A stretch of 64,000 nt of DNA from Bacteroidales bacterium (GCA_017557535.1 JAFYYM010000007.1:1-64000); one strand, 5' to 3'. Shown: positions 43,036-52,554, counted from the first letter of the stretch. Notes: a model not told the origin generated them from the sequence alone. Numbers and translations: made by a program.

Positions 43036-44070
43036 TTATTTCAGCGGATTCTTATCCGACTTGAACCACTCGACGAAGGCCGCTATGCCATCGTGAAGAG
43101 ATGTGGATGGACGATATCCCTCCCTGGACTCCAGTTTGGAGCAGTCGGCGAAGGTCTGGTAAACATCCCCCGGCTGCATCGGAAGGTATTCTTTCACAGC
43201 CTCTTTGCCCATCGCGTTTTCAATCTCGGATATGAAGTCCATCAGTTTGACAGGATTGGAGCAGCCGATGTTGAAGACCTCGAATGGGACAGATCCTTCG
43301 CTTCGCCCTTGATGACAAGATGGAGGGTTGTCAATGACCCTGATGGTACCCTCGACAATATCATCAACATAAGTGAAGTCGCGTATCATATCCCCACCAT
43401 TGAACACCTTGATCGGCTTGCCGTTGGATATAGCGGTGGCGAATAGCATAGGAGACATGTCCGGTCTCCCCCACGGCCCATAAACAGTGAAGAAACGCAA
43501 ACCGGTTGATGGAATCCCGTAAAGCTTGGAGTATGAGTGTGCCATCAGCTCGTTTGCCTTCTTGGTAGCCCCATAAAGACTCACCTGGCTGTCCGCCTTG
43601 TCCTCTTCGCTGAAAGGCACTTTGGAATTAAGCCCGTAGACTGAACTGGAGGAAGCGAAAACAAGATGCATCACGGGGTTGTGACGGCAAGCTTCCAGCA
43701 CATTCAGGAAGCCCTCCAGGTTGCTGTGGAGGTAGGAATATGGGTTGGTGATAGAATATCTCACGCCAGCCTGTGCGGCCAGATTGACAACCACGTCGAA
43801 CTTCTCCCTGGCAAACAAACTGTCCAGGAAGAACTTGTCACAGATGTCTCCCTTTATAAAACGCATTGACGGCCACTTGAGGCTTGACTTCATATCACCA
43901 TCGCCAAACGGTGCCTGGAAACCATTCTCCTCAAGACGTCCGCATTTGAGCCTGACATCATAGTAGTCATTGAGATTATCCAGACCGACAACCTCGTTAC
44001 CCCTGCCGGCCAGTCTAGCCGCCAGATTGAAGCCGATGAAACCGGCCGCTCCTGTCACAAAAACCTTCAT
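43036..44070 (-). CDS. UDP-uronate-type NAD-dependent epimerase
   Basis: Short-chain dehydrogenase/epimerase of 344 residues, close to UDP-glucuronate 4-epimerases. The NAD loop FVTGAAGFIGFNLAARL, the LDNLNDYYDVRLK segment and FVFASSSSVYG with the catalytic S and YGATKKANE (Y-x3-K) are present. The NIGCSNPVKLMDFI motif is the C-terminal signature. Residues 251-260 (SCHQGRSEGS) lie in a repeat family A copy (43291-43316) read in a different frame from the copy at 52287-52312. With the dehydrogenase at 27881 it could supply galacturonate or a related uronic acid. Confidence 0.88.
   Translation of the reverse strand: MKVFVTGAAGFIGFNLAARLAGRGNEVVGLDNLNDYYDVRLKCGRLEENGFQAPFGDGDMKSSLKWPSMRFIKGDICDKFFLDSLFAREKFDVVVNLAAQAGVRYSITNPYSYLHSNLEGFLNVLEACRHNPVMHLVFASSSSVYGLNSKVPFSEEDKADSQVSLYGATKKANELMAHSYSKLYGIPSTGLRFFTVYGPWGRPDMSPMLFATAISNGKPIKVFNGGDMIRDFTYVDDIVEGTIRVIDNPPSCHQGRSEGSVPFEVFNIGCSNPVKLMDFISEIENAMGKEAVKEYLPMQPGDVYQTFADCSKLESREGYRPSTSLHDGIAAFVEWFKSDKNPLK
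43291..43316 (-). repeat. Repeat family A, copy inside the epimerase gene
   Basis: Minus-strand copy ending GGGCGAAGCGAAGGATCT and matching the copy at 52287-52312 at 23 of 26 positions. It encodes HQGRSEGS in the epimerase frame. Confidence 0.6.
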
Positions 44071-44077
44071 CCTTCCG

Positions 44078-45016
44078 TTATAGGGTTGCTATCCACGAGG
44101 CTAAATTGGCCTCAATCGAGGCACCGGAATACTCCACCTTCTCGAACTTCTCCCCTGTGATATGCTCGTAAAGCTCGATATATCTATCAGTGATCCCGGA
44201 GACTACCTCAGGAGTCATATCAGGAACTTTCTGGCCTTCCTGTCCTTGGAACCCGTTGGCCATCAGCCACTCACGCACAAATTCCTTCGAGAGCTGCCTC
44301 TGGCGCTCACCCTTCGCTAGCCGCTCCTCATAACCTTCGGCATAGAAGTATCTGGAGGAATCCGGGGTGTGAACCTCGTCCATCAGGTAGATCTCGCCAT
44401 TCCTCTTGCCGAACTCGTATTTCGTGTCCACGAGTATGAGTCCCTGTTTAGCGGCGATCTCGGTGCCACGCTTGAATATAGCCTGGGTATATTCTTCGAG
44501 CTTCTCGTAATCCTCGCGGCTGACAAGCCCGCTGGCTATGATATCGTCCTTGGAGATGTCCTCGTCGTGTCCCTCGGCGGCTTTGGTAGTCGGGGTGATG
44601 ATCGGCTCCGGGAACTTCTGGTTCTCAACCATTCCCTCGGGAAGAGGAACCCCGCACAGAGATCTCTTTCCCGCCTTGTACTCCCTCCATGCGTGCCCGG
44701 CAAGATACCCCCTAATGACCATCTCGACCTTGAAAGGCTCACATTTGTAGCCCACAGTGACCGCCGGATCAGGCACAGCTACCTTCCAGTTAGGAAGGAT
44801 GTCGGAAGTGGCGTCAAGGAACTTCGCGGCTATCTTATTGAGGACCTGTCCCTTATAAGGAATACCCTCCGGAAGTACCACATCGAAAGCCGAGATCCTG
44901 TCGGTCACCACCATCGCCAGGTACTCACCATTGATGTCGTACACGTCACGGACCTTTCCAACATACTTACCAACCTGTCCCGGGAGGTTGAATCCCGTTT
45001 CCACAATAGCTTTCAT
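44078..45016 (-). CDS. purC: Phosphoribosylaminoimidazole-succinocarboxamide synthase
   Basis: Purine biosynthesis enzyme that joins aspartate to CAIR, giving SAICAR. The 312-residue protein is longer than the short bacterial type and of the class found in Bacteroidota. It shows [60 protein letters not shown], and [31 protein letters not shown], the purC signatures. Its ATG overlaps the recX stop (ATGA). It marks the end of the polysaccharide genes on this side. Confidence 0.95.
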   Translation of the reverse strand: MKAIVETGFNLPGQVGKYVGKVRDVYDINGEYLAMVVTDRISAFDVVLPEGIPYKGQVLNKIAAKFLDATSDILPNWKVAVPDPAVTVGYKCEPFKVEMVIRGYLAGHAWREYKAGKRSLCGVPLPEGMVENQKFPEPIITPTTKAAEGHDEDISKDDIIASGLVSREDYEKLEEYTQAIFKRGTEIAAKQGLILVDTKYEFGKRNGEIYLMDEVHTPDSSRYFYAEGYEERLAKGERQRQLSKEFVREWLMANGFQGQEGQKVPDMTPEVVSGITDRYIELYEHITGEKFEKVEYSGASIEANLASWIATL

Positions 45017-45495
45017 GAATCTGTATCTTTAAAAACAAAACTCTTTAAGATGTCATCGACCGCAGGGGCGACTTGATCATACTCATATCCCCTTGTGAGT
45101 CCGAATTTCAATAACTTGAACTTTATCTGGGGATCCCCGATCAAGGTTTTGGTCTTCGCCTCAAGCACCGACCGCATCCTTTTGGCCGCTTCCTCCTGGT
45201 CAACCTCCCCCAACGCCTCAACCACCACGGGACGAGGAATCCCTTTACCCACAAGCGTATATGTGATCTTCGCGGGTCCCCATCCAGTAAGCCTCGACTT
45301 CTCCCTGGCGAATGCCGCCGCATAGCGGAAATCATCCACGAATCTGTCATCCTGAAGTGACTGAAGAATCTTACCTGCCATCTCCCTGTCTCCGTCAAAA
45401 GCCTTCATCGCCTTCCGGAAGATGTCCGAGGAACAGTACTCCCTTTTCGAGCACTGCGCCTGCAGACGATCCAAGACCCTTGAATACTCCTCCAT
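45013..45495 (-). CDS. recX: Regulatory protein RecX
   Basis: Small modulator that binds and restrains RecA filaments. The 160-residue protein has the three-helix repeats of RecX, including [60 protein letters not shown], where RFVDDxRYA is diagnostic. It is 4 kb from recA and not adjacent to it, in contrast to many bacteria. Start 45495 is taken from the frame; it follows the patatin gene by three bases. Confidence 0.9.
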   Translation of the reverse strand: MEEYSRVLDRLQAQCSKREYCSSDIFRKAMKAFDGDREMAGKILQSLQDDRFVDDFRYAAAFAREKSRLTGWGPAKITYTLVGKGIPRPVVVEALGEVDQEEAAKRMRSVLEAKTKTLIGDPQIKFKLLKFGLTRGYEYDQVAPAVDDILKSFVFKDTDS

Positions 45496-45498
45496 AGA

Positions 45499-47919
45499 CT
45501 AGAAATCAAATCCTATGCTCACATATGCCCCAGCGCTATGGGTATAGTCTGACCAATGGATATTAGCGCTTATAGGACCAATGATGGAATTGTAAGTGTA
45601 TTGGAGACCAAAACCATGGTAATCATATACCTTTGTGCCCCAATACTTGAAATCCTCAATGTCATCCACAGACACCGCGTAGTTGTAAATGCCTGTTAGA
45701 TAGTTATTTCTGTACAACTTCACCCGGAAATCAGCCCTCGCGATCCCGAGCATCTTTGACATCGAAGCCGCATTGTTGATGCCTATAAAAGGCATCTGCT
45801 GCTCAAGATATCTCCCGGCCATGCTTCCGCCCATGGTATTAGCGAACTGGATAGGAACCTCGCTACCGAAAAGCGCCCTGGCGTTCAGGGACGGGATAAA
45901 AGCGAAGGAATCTCCTCCATATACTTTCTTAGCGTCAAATTGAACGGCATGGAACTTATTGAACCTGTTGGGGAAACCTCCGAATACCCACCTGTAAGAG
46001 ATCCCGATAGAATGGCCCGAGGTGGGGACATATCCATCATCCAGGGAATCATTCCTCCCGTCAAGGAAGAAAGAGAGATAGTTATTCTTCAGTTGGTCCG
46101 AATTATAATCCCATATCGCGCGTTCGGAGAGGATTGAGCTGATGTTATAGTAGTCGTTGCGGAAGCCTTCCCTCAAGAAGAACTTCGACCACTTGATGTT
46201 AGATAGATAGACTTCTTCCCTGATGTTGGTGTTGTTGATCCTGAAATTGTTGTTACCCAAACTGAAGGTGTTCTTGTCGGTATAACGCAGACTGAATGCC
46301 GCATTTACAGTCATTCCTCTTTGGGCGACATAAGAGTACACCGCACCGGCATAAGGATTGGAACCCACCTTGCCAGTGAAATCCCAGGATGCGCCACGGA
46401 GTTTCTGGACTCCCAACCCCACATTGACAATCACGGCCACAACCTCTTCCGTGTCGAACCTGGCTCCTACGCCGACCTTGTTTATCGGTCCTTTCTTGCA
46501 ACTGAATTTAAGACGGTAAGGTTGGTCATCCCCGAGAAGCTCATAGTTGACATAATCGAACGAATTGGTGGCGTATATAGTGGCTACCGCATCCTCAATA
46601 TCAGTGCTACCGACCATCGTTCCTGCCTTGAGAGCGATCTTGTTCTGAAGATAAGCGCTCTCCTTGTCACTCACACCCACGATTTCCACCCCGGAAATCA
46701 TCACTTTCCCAAGCCTGATGTCATCCGCGATAGGGTTATTCAATGACTTCTCTCCCGGACCGATCACGCGCTTAAGGGAATCCAGCTGATCAGCCACTGC
46801 GACAGCAGCCTCGTATCCCCTCCCTATAATCACGTCAATACTACGAGTGTCAAAACTCATCATGCCGTATTCATGAAGGTCGGGCTTGATCGTCACGTCA
46901 GGGATGTCGATATTATTCTCGAAGGAGGAGCGCCCCATCATGTCAATACCGGTATCCAGGATATCTCCGAGATTATTAATCTCAGAATATGATTTATAAC
47001 CACTAGAGAGATTGACACCAATGACTATGTCAGCACCACACTTCTTAGCGAGATCCGTAGGATAGTTGTTCCTGATTCCGCCGTCCACGAGAACCATTCC
47101 GTCTGTCTTGACAGGAGTGAACAACCCCGGAATAGACATTGTGGAGCGGAGGGCGGTATTCCATTTGCCTTGCGTCCATATCTTGGCGGTACCTTTCACA
47201 AGGTCGGTAGCCACGCAAAGAAATGGTATAGGCAGATCCTTATAGAAGTCTATATCATCCTGATATCCAACGGACAGGGAACTCAAGAGGTTGTTCACAT
47301 TCTGTCCGAAAACCATCCCTGAGGGGAGACTACCCATGAGATTGGACCTGACAAGCCCGGAGGCGTCATCCCCATCAGCTCCGAAATGGATGTCCTCGCT
47401 TTTATGAGGATACTGGAGTTCGTCTGACTTCTGTTTCAGGAACTCTTTCTTGTCATAAAAGAACGGGAATGAAAGAACATACTTTTCCTTGTACTTTATT
47501 GTGGAATACGACAGATACTTTCTGGGAACCTTATCGGACAAGGCCATGTCCCAGTCAATGCTTCTGATCAGGGAATCCAGATGGGGAGCGTCATATCCGA
47601 GAGCGTATATTCCTCCCACAAGACCACCCATACTGGTACCCATCACAAGATCCACAGGCATGCCGATTGACTCCAGATAAGAGATCACGCCCACATGAGC
47701 GGCACCCTTGGCTCCTCCACCCGAAAGCACCAAGGCAACGGTGGGACGGTGCTCCACTATCCTTATCGAATCCAATCTGTGCTTTATCACTCTCACTCTC
47801 AGGTCCTTAGCCTCAGCGGCGGCATCCAGCACGGCATGGTTGGGCTGCGCCTTGCAAAAGACCGGGGCTGTCAACGCCACAGTTATGGAAAGTAATACTC
47901 TGGAAAACTTGCTCATCAT
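45499..47919 (-). CDS. Patatin-like phospholipase with an Omp85-type barrel
   Basis: Exported fusion of 806 residues. After a signal peptide (cleavage near FCKAQ, about 25 residues) a patatin lipase domain (residues 60-330) has the oxyanion motif LSGGGAKGAAHVG, the nucleophile GTSMGG (S96), and the catalytic Asp in VDGGIRNNYP. It is followed by a POTRA-like segment near residues 415-480 and a C-terminal 16-strand-type barrel ending in AYVSIGFDF, with a final Phe. This architecture belongs to the PlpD-type type Vd autotransporter family, in Bacteroidota often annotated as patatin plus surface antigen D15. ATGA overlap with rlmN means cotranscription. Confidence 0.9.
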   Translation of the reverse strand: MMSKFSRVLLSITVALTAPVFCKAQPNHAVLDAAAEAKDLRVRVIKHRLDSIRIVEHRPTVALVLSGGGAKGAAHVGVISYLESIGMPVDLVMGTSMGGLVGGIYALGYDAPHLDSLIRSIDWDMALSDKVPRKYLSYSTIKYKEKYVLSFPFFYDKKEFLKQKSDELQYPHKSEDIHFGADGDDASGLVRSNLMGSLPSGMVFGQNVNNLLSSLSVGYQDDIDFYKDLPIPFLCVATDLVKGTAKIWTQGKWNTALRSTMSIPGLFTPVKTDGMVLVDGGIRNNYPTDLAKKCGADIVIGVNLSSGYKSYSEINNLGDILDTGIDMMGRSSFENNIDIPDVTIKPDLHEYGMMSFDTRSIDVIIGRGYEAAVAVADQLDSLKRVIGPGEKSLNNPIADDIRLGKVMISGVEIVGVSDKESAYLQNKIALKAGTMVGSTDIEDAVATIYATNSFDYVNYELLGDDQPYRLKFSCKKGPINKVGVGARFDTEEVVAVIVNVGLGVQKLRGASWDFTGKVGSNPYAGAVYSYVAQRGMTVNAAFSLRYTDKNTFSLGNNNFRINNTNIREEVYLSNIKWSKFFLREGFRNDYYNISSILSERAIWDYNSDQLKNNYLSFFLDGRNDSLDDGYVPTSGHSIGISYRWVFGGFPNRFNKFHAVQFDAKKVYGGDSFAFIPSLNARALFGSEVPIQFANTMGGSMAGRYLEQQMPFIGINNAASMSKMLGIARADFRVKLYRNNYLTGIYNYAVSVDDIEDFKYWGTKVYDYHGFGLQYTYNSIIGPISANIHWSDYTHSAGAYVSIGFDF

Positions 47920-48959
47920 CTCTCTTGATGTGTTGTTCCTGTTCTTTTCCTGTGCTCGCCTGCGAGCATCCCGCAGGCGGCCATAATATCTTCTCCCCTG
48001 GAAGCCCTTATGGTACAGGTGATTCCATGATTTGACAAACGATCCCGGAAATTCTCCATCACAATCTGGGGAGACGTCTCATAAGGAGCGTCCGGGATCT
48101 TGTGGAACCGGATCAGGTTGACCCTGCATTCCATTCCTTTAAGGAGCCTTATCAAAGCGTCCGCATGACGCTTTGTATCATTCAATCCAGCGAACATGGT
48201 GTATTCGAAACTCACCCTTCGCTGGCCGGTGAAATCGTATTCATGGAGCAGCCCGATCACCTCCTCAAGCGGCCACGCCTTCTGGACAGGCATCATGGAG
48301 GCCCTTTCCTCCGGGAAAGGGTTGTGAAGGCTTATAGCCAAATGACAACGGGTCTCATCAAGGAAGCGTTTAAGGTTAGGGAGGACACCTATTGTCGATA
48401 GGGTTATCCTCTTCGGGCTCCAACCGAAACCCCATTCAGATGTCAGCACCTCTATCGCCTTGATCACATTATCATAATTGTCCAACGGCTCCCCCATTCC
48501 CATGAAAACAGCGTTGGTGAGATCAACGGCCTCGTCAATGGCCAGGAACTGCGACAGGATCATCGCCGTGGAGAGATTGCCATGGAATCCTTGCCTGCCG
48601 GTCATGCAGAACTTGCATCCCATACGGCATCCCGCCTGGCTGGACACGCAGAGAGTCTTTCGCTCCTCATCAGGAATCATCACAGCCTCCACCGCATTCC
48701 CCTCCTCGACCGGGAAGAGGTATTTCTTCGTCCCGTCCCTGGACACTTGGCAATCAGAGGGCATAACGACTCCAAGGTCATAATTCTCCTTGAGTCTCTC
48801 CCTGCCAGCCTTAGAGATGTTCGTCATCTCGTCTATGGAACGGACCCTCCTGCCATAAAGCCACCCGGCAAGCTGCTTCCCGGTATAAGCCGGGAGACCG
48901 ACCTTCAGGGCGGCTTCCTTCAACTGATCGGGGGTCTTTCCAAGCAGAGTCTCGCGCAT
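47916..48959 (-). CDS. rlmN: 23S rRNA (adenine-2503-C2)-methyltransferase RlmN
   Basis: Radical SAM enzyme that methylates A2503 of 23S rRNA and also A37 of some tRNAs. The 347-residue protein has the cluster motif CRMGCKFC near residue 111, LCVSSQAGC, and the S-rich GEPLDNYDNVIKAI stretch; the methyl-carrying Cys of the C-terminal region lies in TIRASRGEDIMAACGML. Its -7 element TAATTTTG lies at 48983-48990. The end overlaps the patatin start by four bases. Confidence 0.95.
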   Translation of the reverse strand: MRETLLGKTPDQLKEAALKVGLPAYTGKQLAGWLYGRRVRSIDEMTNISKAGRERLKENYDLGVVMPSDCQVSRDGTKKYLFPVEEGNAVEAVMIPDEERKTLCVSSQAGCRMGCKFCMTGRQGFHGNLSTAMILSQFLAIDEAVDLTNAVFMGMGEPLDNYDNVIKAIEVLTSEWGFGWSPKRITLSTIGVLPNLKRFLDETRCHLAISLHNPFPEERASMMPVQKAWPLEEVIGLLHEYDFTGQRRVSFEYTMFAGLNDTKRHADALIRLLKGMECRVNLIRFHKIPDAPYETSPQIVMENFRDRLSNHGITCTIRASRGEDIMAACGMLAGEHRKRTGTTHQER

Positions 48960-48982
48960 AGAGGGGACATTTTTACCGATTA

Positions 48983-49032
48983 CAAAATTAATGAAAAATA
49001 ATGTCAGATTTGAGGTTTATTTAATATCTTTG
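48983..49032. promoter_or_regulatory. Divergent -7 elements of rlmN and recA
   Basis: TAATTTTG on the minus strand (48983-48990) for rlmN and TATCTTTG on the plus strand (49025-49032) for recA, both full matches to TAnnTTTG. No clear -33 elements at 19-21 bases, and no LexA-type operator was recognised near recA. Confidence 0.5.
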
Positions 49033-49060
49033 TTAAACATACTTTTAACTTTATTTCATT

Positions 49061-50089
49061 ATGGCAAAAGAGGTAGAAGCACAGGCCGCAGACATCAACG
49101 CCGCGAAAATGAAGGCACTGCAGGCCACGATCGACAAGATTGAGAAAGATTATGGGAAGGGGACGATCATGAAGTTGGGAGAGCAGCCACAATGGGATGT
49201 GCAAGTCATTCCGAGCGGTTCCGTAGCGCTTGACCACGCTCTCGGGATCGGAGGTTACCCTAGAGGCAGGATCGTCGAGATCTATGGCCCTGAGTCCAGC
49301 GGAAAGACAACGTTGGCCATCCATGCGATAGCCCAGGCCCAGAAGGCCGGGGGCATCGCCGCGATGATCGACGCTGAGCACGCGTTTGACAGGACTTACG
49401 CGAAAGCTTTGGGAGTTAATCTGGAAACTCTCCTGATCTCCCAGCCAGACAACGGCGAGCAGGCGCTTGAGATCGCCGACAACCTTATCCGCTCCGGAGC
49501 GATCGACATTGTCGTCATCGACTCCGTAGCCGCCCTCACTCCCAAAGCTGAGATTGAGGGCGAGATGGGAGACAACAAGGTTGGTCTCCAGGCCAGGTTG
49601 ATGAGCCAGGCCCTCAGGAAGCTGACGGCCAACATCGCCAAGACGAACACCTGCTGTATCTTCATCAATCAGCTGCGCGAGAAAATCGGCATCATGTTCG
49701 GCAACCCGGAGACAACCACAGGTGGCAACGCCTTGAAGTTCTATGCTTCCGTCCGTATAGACGTGCGCAGGACCACCCAACTCAAGGACGGAGACGAGGC
49801 GCTCGGCAACAGGACCAGGGTTAAGGTCGTCAAAAACAAGATGGCTCCGCCTTTCAAGAAGGCCGAGTTCGACATTGTTTTCGGCGAGGGTATCTCCAAG
49901 GTCGGAGAGATCATCGATCTCGGTGTCGAGTATGGGGTAATTGGCAAGAGCGGCTCCTGGTTCAGCTACAACGACCAGAAGCTCGCCCAGGGCCGCGAGG
50001 CTGTCAAGCAGCTCCTCAAAGACAATCCCGAGCTGTGTGACGAGATCGAGGCAAAGCTCCGCGAGGCTCTCAAGAACGTCAAGGATTAG
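49061..50089 (+). CDS. recA: Recombinase RecA
   Basis: ATP-dependent strand-exchange protein for recombination and DNA repair. The 342-residue protein has the Walker A GPESSGKT (residues 76-83), the [44 protein letters not shown] block, and [24 protein letters not shown] (L2 loop). The N-terminal region has an extra [16 protein letters not shown]. The stop overlaps the convergent helix-hairpin-helix gene by 11 bases. Confidence 0.98.
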   Translation: MAKEVEAQAADINAAKMKALQATIDKIEKDYGKGTIMKLGEQPQWDVQVIPSGSVALDHALGIGGYPRGRIVEIYGPESSGKTTLAIHAIAQAQKAGGIAAMIDAEHAFDRTYAKALGVNLETLLISQPDNGEQALEIADNLIRSGAIDIVVIDSVAALTPKAEIEGEMGDNKVGLQARLMSQALRKLTANIAKTNTCCIFINQLREKIGIMFGNPETTTGGNALKFYASVRIDVRRTTQLKDGDEALGNRTRVKVVKNKMAPPFKKAEFDIVFGEGISKVGEIIDLGVEYGVIGKSGSWFSYNDQKLAQGREAVKQLLKDNPELCDEIEAKLREALKNVKD

Positions 50090-51086
50090 GTGGCGGGGCT
50101 ATCCTGCATCTGGAAAATTTCTCATCGAGGCCGGGGTCGAGGATCCCGGCCTTGATTATATTCCCGACTGTCCAGTCCGCTTTGGGGGTGTTATTCCTGA
50201 ATATGATTATTCCCTTCGCCGCCCTTTTCCCGATATAGGGATGACGGGCCAGATCCCCCTCCGGCAAGGTCCATAGCGAATATGGCTCACACGGCCCCAC
50301 AGTTATGAGATCCTTAAGACCGTCAAACTTCTCCTGGTCGAAGTGCCAGATGTCCATCAGTTGTTCAGGGAACGAATACCCTCCCAACTCTTTCCGGTAA
50401 GAGACCATCTTGGCGGCGAAGAATCTCCCAATTCCAGGCAAAGTCTCGAAAGCCGCGGAATCCGCTCTGTTGATGTCAATCTTGGGAATATCGATGTATT
50501 TCTCAAGCCGCTTGTAAACCGAATCCTCCACGACATATGACCTGGCGAAATCAGTCTTTCGCCTGAATCTCCCTCCCTTTTTTCGGTAATTATCAATAGC
50601 TTCCGCCTGCCTCTGACTAAATCCCAGACGCATTAGATCATCCACGCTCACGGTGTTCGGATCGAACCTGAAGCTCTCGTATCGCCTCGGTTTATTCGCC
50701 CTCCAGATATCCCTCGCCGCTTTGCCATATTTACTTGCTGACGAACGGCCTTCCCCTGCCAGCTCCGGTGGCTCGACTGCTCTGGTTGCGGTGGGCGAGC
50801 CCACCCCTGCTGCTGCCGGAGCAGCCGTCGAGCCTAGGCCGTACTCAGCCGCAGCGAAGCGAGGATGGACGCGGCCGGGCTCGAGCGGCTGGCCGGCAAA
50901 TACTCGGGTACCGGAGGAATCAACGAAGACGTAGACGGTGTCGGGATGGTCATGATTGGCGACTATCCTGGCCACGGATGCTTTGGTGATGAAAAGCGCT
51001 GCTTGATAGCCGATGATTAGAAAGATGAGGGCTACGGAACCCACGACGAAAGAGGCAGAAGGCCTGCCCCGCTTTGTGTTTTTCAT
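50079..51086 (-). CDS. Helix-hairpin-helix DNA-binding protein with a repeat-derived insertion
   Basis: Protein of 335 residues with an N-terminal transmembrane segment ([21 protein letters not shown]) and a C-terminal part with several helix-hairpin-helix motifs: [44 protein letters not shown] and [18 protein letters not shown]. The second is ComEA-like and suggests DNA uptake or binding outside the membrane. Residues about 60-112 (50750-50905) are Ala/Gly/Pro-rich ([20 protein letters not shown]) and come from repeat family B. The frame is intact. Domain identity is clear, function is inference. Confidence 0.8.
   Translation of the reverse strand: MKNTKRGRPSASFVVGSVALIFLIIGYQAALFITKASVARIVANHDHPDTVYVFVDSSGTRVFAGQPLEPGRVHPRFAAAEYGLGSTAAPAAAGVGSPTATRAVEPPELAGEGRSSASKYGKAARDIWRANKPRRYESFRFDPNTVSVDDLMRLGFSQRQAEAIDNYRKKGGRFRRKTDFARSYVVEDSVYKRLEKYIDIPKIDINRADSAAFETLPGIGRFFAAKMVSYRKELGGYSFPEQLMDIWHFDQEKFDGLKDLITVGPCEPYSLWTLPEGDLARHPYIGKRAAKGIIIFRNNTPKADWTVGNIIKAGILDPGLDEKFSRCRIAPPPNP
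50750..50905 (-). repeat. Repeat-derived coding insertion in the helix-hairpin-helix gene
   Basis: Contains the family B copy 50838-50880 (41 of 43 identical to 8501-8543) and an inverted pair GGCTCGAC (50768-50775) with GTCGAGCC. The protein segment it encodes is Pro/Ala/Gly-rich and has no counterpart in ordinary ComEA-type proteins. Confidence 0.7.
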
Positions 51087-51118
51087 GTTTAAATAAGGTT
51101 TAAGTAAGTAATTAATTA

Positions 51119-51808
51119 TTAATGCTTTTTCTCCCCCTCATATCCGGCGACGACTATCACGAACTCCCCTTTCGGCTCATGCTCCTTGAACCATGCCGAG
51201 ACCTCCGAGAGAGTGCCCCTGCGATGCTCCTCATGTATTTTCGATATCTCCCTCGCCACGGAGCAGCGACGGTCCGGGCCGAAGAACTCCGAGAACTGGT
51301 CCAAAGTCTTCACCAGCCTGTAAGGAGACTCGTAAAAAACCATCGTCCTGGTCTCTGTGGCCAACTCCTTCAACAAGGTCTGGCGTCCCTTCTTTACGGG
51401 TAGGAACCCCTCAAAGCAAAAGCGGTCGCATGGGAGCCCGGAGGAAACTATTGCGGGAATACAGGCAGTAGCCCCCGGAAGTGTCTGGACTTCAATTCCT
51501 TCCGCCGCACAAGTGCGAACCAGAAGGAAACCGGGGTCTGAGATGCCGGGAGTGCCGGCATCACTTATCAACGCCACGTTCAAGCCTCCAAGGATACGCT
51601 CCTTTATCAACTCGACTGTCTGATGCTCATTGAACTTATGGTGAGACCAAAGCTTACCGTGAATATCATATCGCTGGAGCAGCACTGAACTTGTTCTCGT
51701 GTCTTCCGCCAAGATCACATCCGCCTCCTTCAGAACCTTAACGGCCCTGAAAGTCATGTCCTCAAGATTACCGACCGGAGTCGGGACAATATAGAGGATA
51801 CCAGCCAT
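51119..51808 (-). CDS. rsmI: 16S rRNA (cytidine-1402-2'-O)-methyltransferase RsmI
   Basis: Methylates the 2'-hydroxyl of C1402 in 16S rRNA using S-adenosylmethionine. The 229-residue protein shows VPTPVGNLEDMTFRAVKVLKEADVILAEDTRTSSVLL, ISDAGTPGISDPGFLLVR and LPGATACIPAIVSSGLP, all RsmI signatures, and the C-terminal FVIVVAGYEG. It follows the 227-residue gene by six bases. Confidence 0.95.
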   Translation of the reverse strand: MAGILYIVPTPVGNLEDMTFRAVKVLKEADVILAEDTRTSSVLLQRYDIHGKLWSHHKFNEHQTVELIKERILGGLNVALISDAGTPGISDPGFLLVRTCAAEGIEVQTLPGATACIPAIVSSGLPCDRFCFEGFLPVKKGRQTLLKELATETRTMVFYESPYRLVKTLDQFSEFFGPDRRCSVAREISKIHEEHRRGTLSEVSAWFKEHEPKGEFVIVVAGYEGEKKH

Positions 51809-51814
51809 TATGAA

Positions 51815-52498
51815 TCAGCTTAGCTTTCTGCGTACGGCCATCATCAACCTGTACACAGAATCGGAGCTCATATCCCAATCCGAATGATTCTCAGCGATAT
51901 AATCCAAGGCCTCAGAAAGGGAACCCATCGCGTTGAATTTGGAGATGGTCTCCTGGAAAAGCACGGGATCCTCTCCGAAGAGGGTATTGATAAGGAATAC
52001 CCTGTCATTGAGCGAGATGGCGCTGATTATGTTCTTCACAGGCATCCCGGGGCGGTCAGTCCTCCATGCCTGTTTCTCCGCCATGACATCCATCACAGCG
52101 GTGTCAGCCTTAGCCGTGTCCAGAATAGCCTTCCCCGGTTCCGCAGGAGCAACCGAGGATTTCAGGCCGGCCTCTTCCGGCAAATCCTCAACCCCAGGGA
52201 TGGAGATGTCGATCGGCGTGTCATCAACCGGGGCTATGTCAATCGCCTCCTCCGGCTCGTCAGCAGGAAGGTCCTGTGACTCAGAAAGATCCTTCGCTTC
52301 GCCCAGAATGACATCAGCCTCAACCTCAGCGGGGCCAGGATGGACTTGGTCGTCCTCAAGCGGCTGACCGGCGACTTCCGGCTGACCGGCATCTACCGGT
52401 AACGCCTTGACCTGCTCCTCGAGGAGAGACAACTCATTCTTCAAAGACTCTATCCTCTCCAGGAGAGCGGCTATTGTTTTCTCATCTATATTTCTCAT
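51815..52498 (-). CDS. Hypothetical protein with A and B repeat insertions
   Basis: Unrecognised 227-residue protein. It begins with a coiled coil (IAALLERIESLKNELSLLEEQVKAL), has a disordered acidic middle rich in Glu/Asp/Pro, and ends with a conserved-looking block LNDRVFLINTLFGEDPVLFQETISKFNAMGSL and VYRLMMAVRRKL. Residues about 40-70 are encoded by a diverged family B copy followed directly by a family A copy (GQPLEDDQVHPG then VILGEAKDL). It sits upstream of rsmI on the same strand. I assign no function. Confidence 0.6.
   Translation of the reverse strand: MRNIDEKTIAALLERIESLKNELSLLEEQVKALPVDAGQPEVAGQPLEDDQVHPGPAEVEADVILGEAKDLSESQDLPADEPEEAIDIAPVDDTPIDISIPGVEDLPEEAGLKSSVAPAEPGKAILDTAKADTAVMDVMAEKQAWRTDRPGMPVKNIISAISLNDRVFLINTLFGEDPVLFQETISKFNAMGSLSEALDYIAENHSDWDMSSDSVYRLMMAVRRKLS
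52287..52378 (-). repeat. Composite of repeat families B and A inside a coding region
   Basis: On the minus strand a family B-like copy (about 52337-52378, roughly 30 of 40 positions alike with 50863-50902) runs into a family A copy (52287-52312, GTCATTCTGGGC then GCGAAGGATCT). Both are translated, giving the AGQPLE-x-x-x-VHP and VILGEAKDL segments. Confidence 0.65.
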
Positions 52499-52513
52499 AA
52501 AACTATTATTTGC

Positions 52514-52521
52514 TATCTTTG
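52514..52521 (+). promoter_or_regulatory. tdk promoter -7 element
   Basis: TATCTTTG, a full match, with TTTC 19 bases upstream (52491-52494), one mismatch to TTTG. The tdk ATG is 33 bases downstream. Confidence 0.55.
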
Positions 52522-52554
52522 TACAGAACGTGAAATCCTTACAAATCTAACGAA

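Noticed and set aside
48960-49060. LexA box upstream of recA
   Set aside because: No convincing palindromic operator was found between the -7 element and the ATG.
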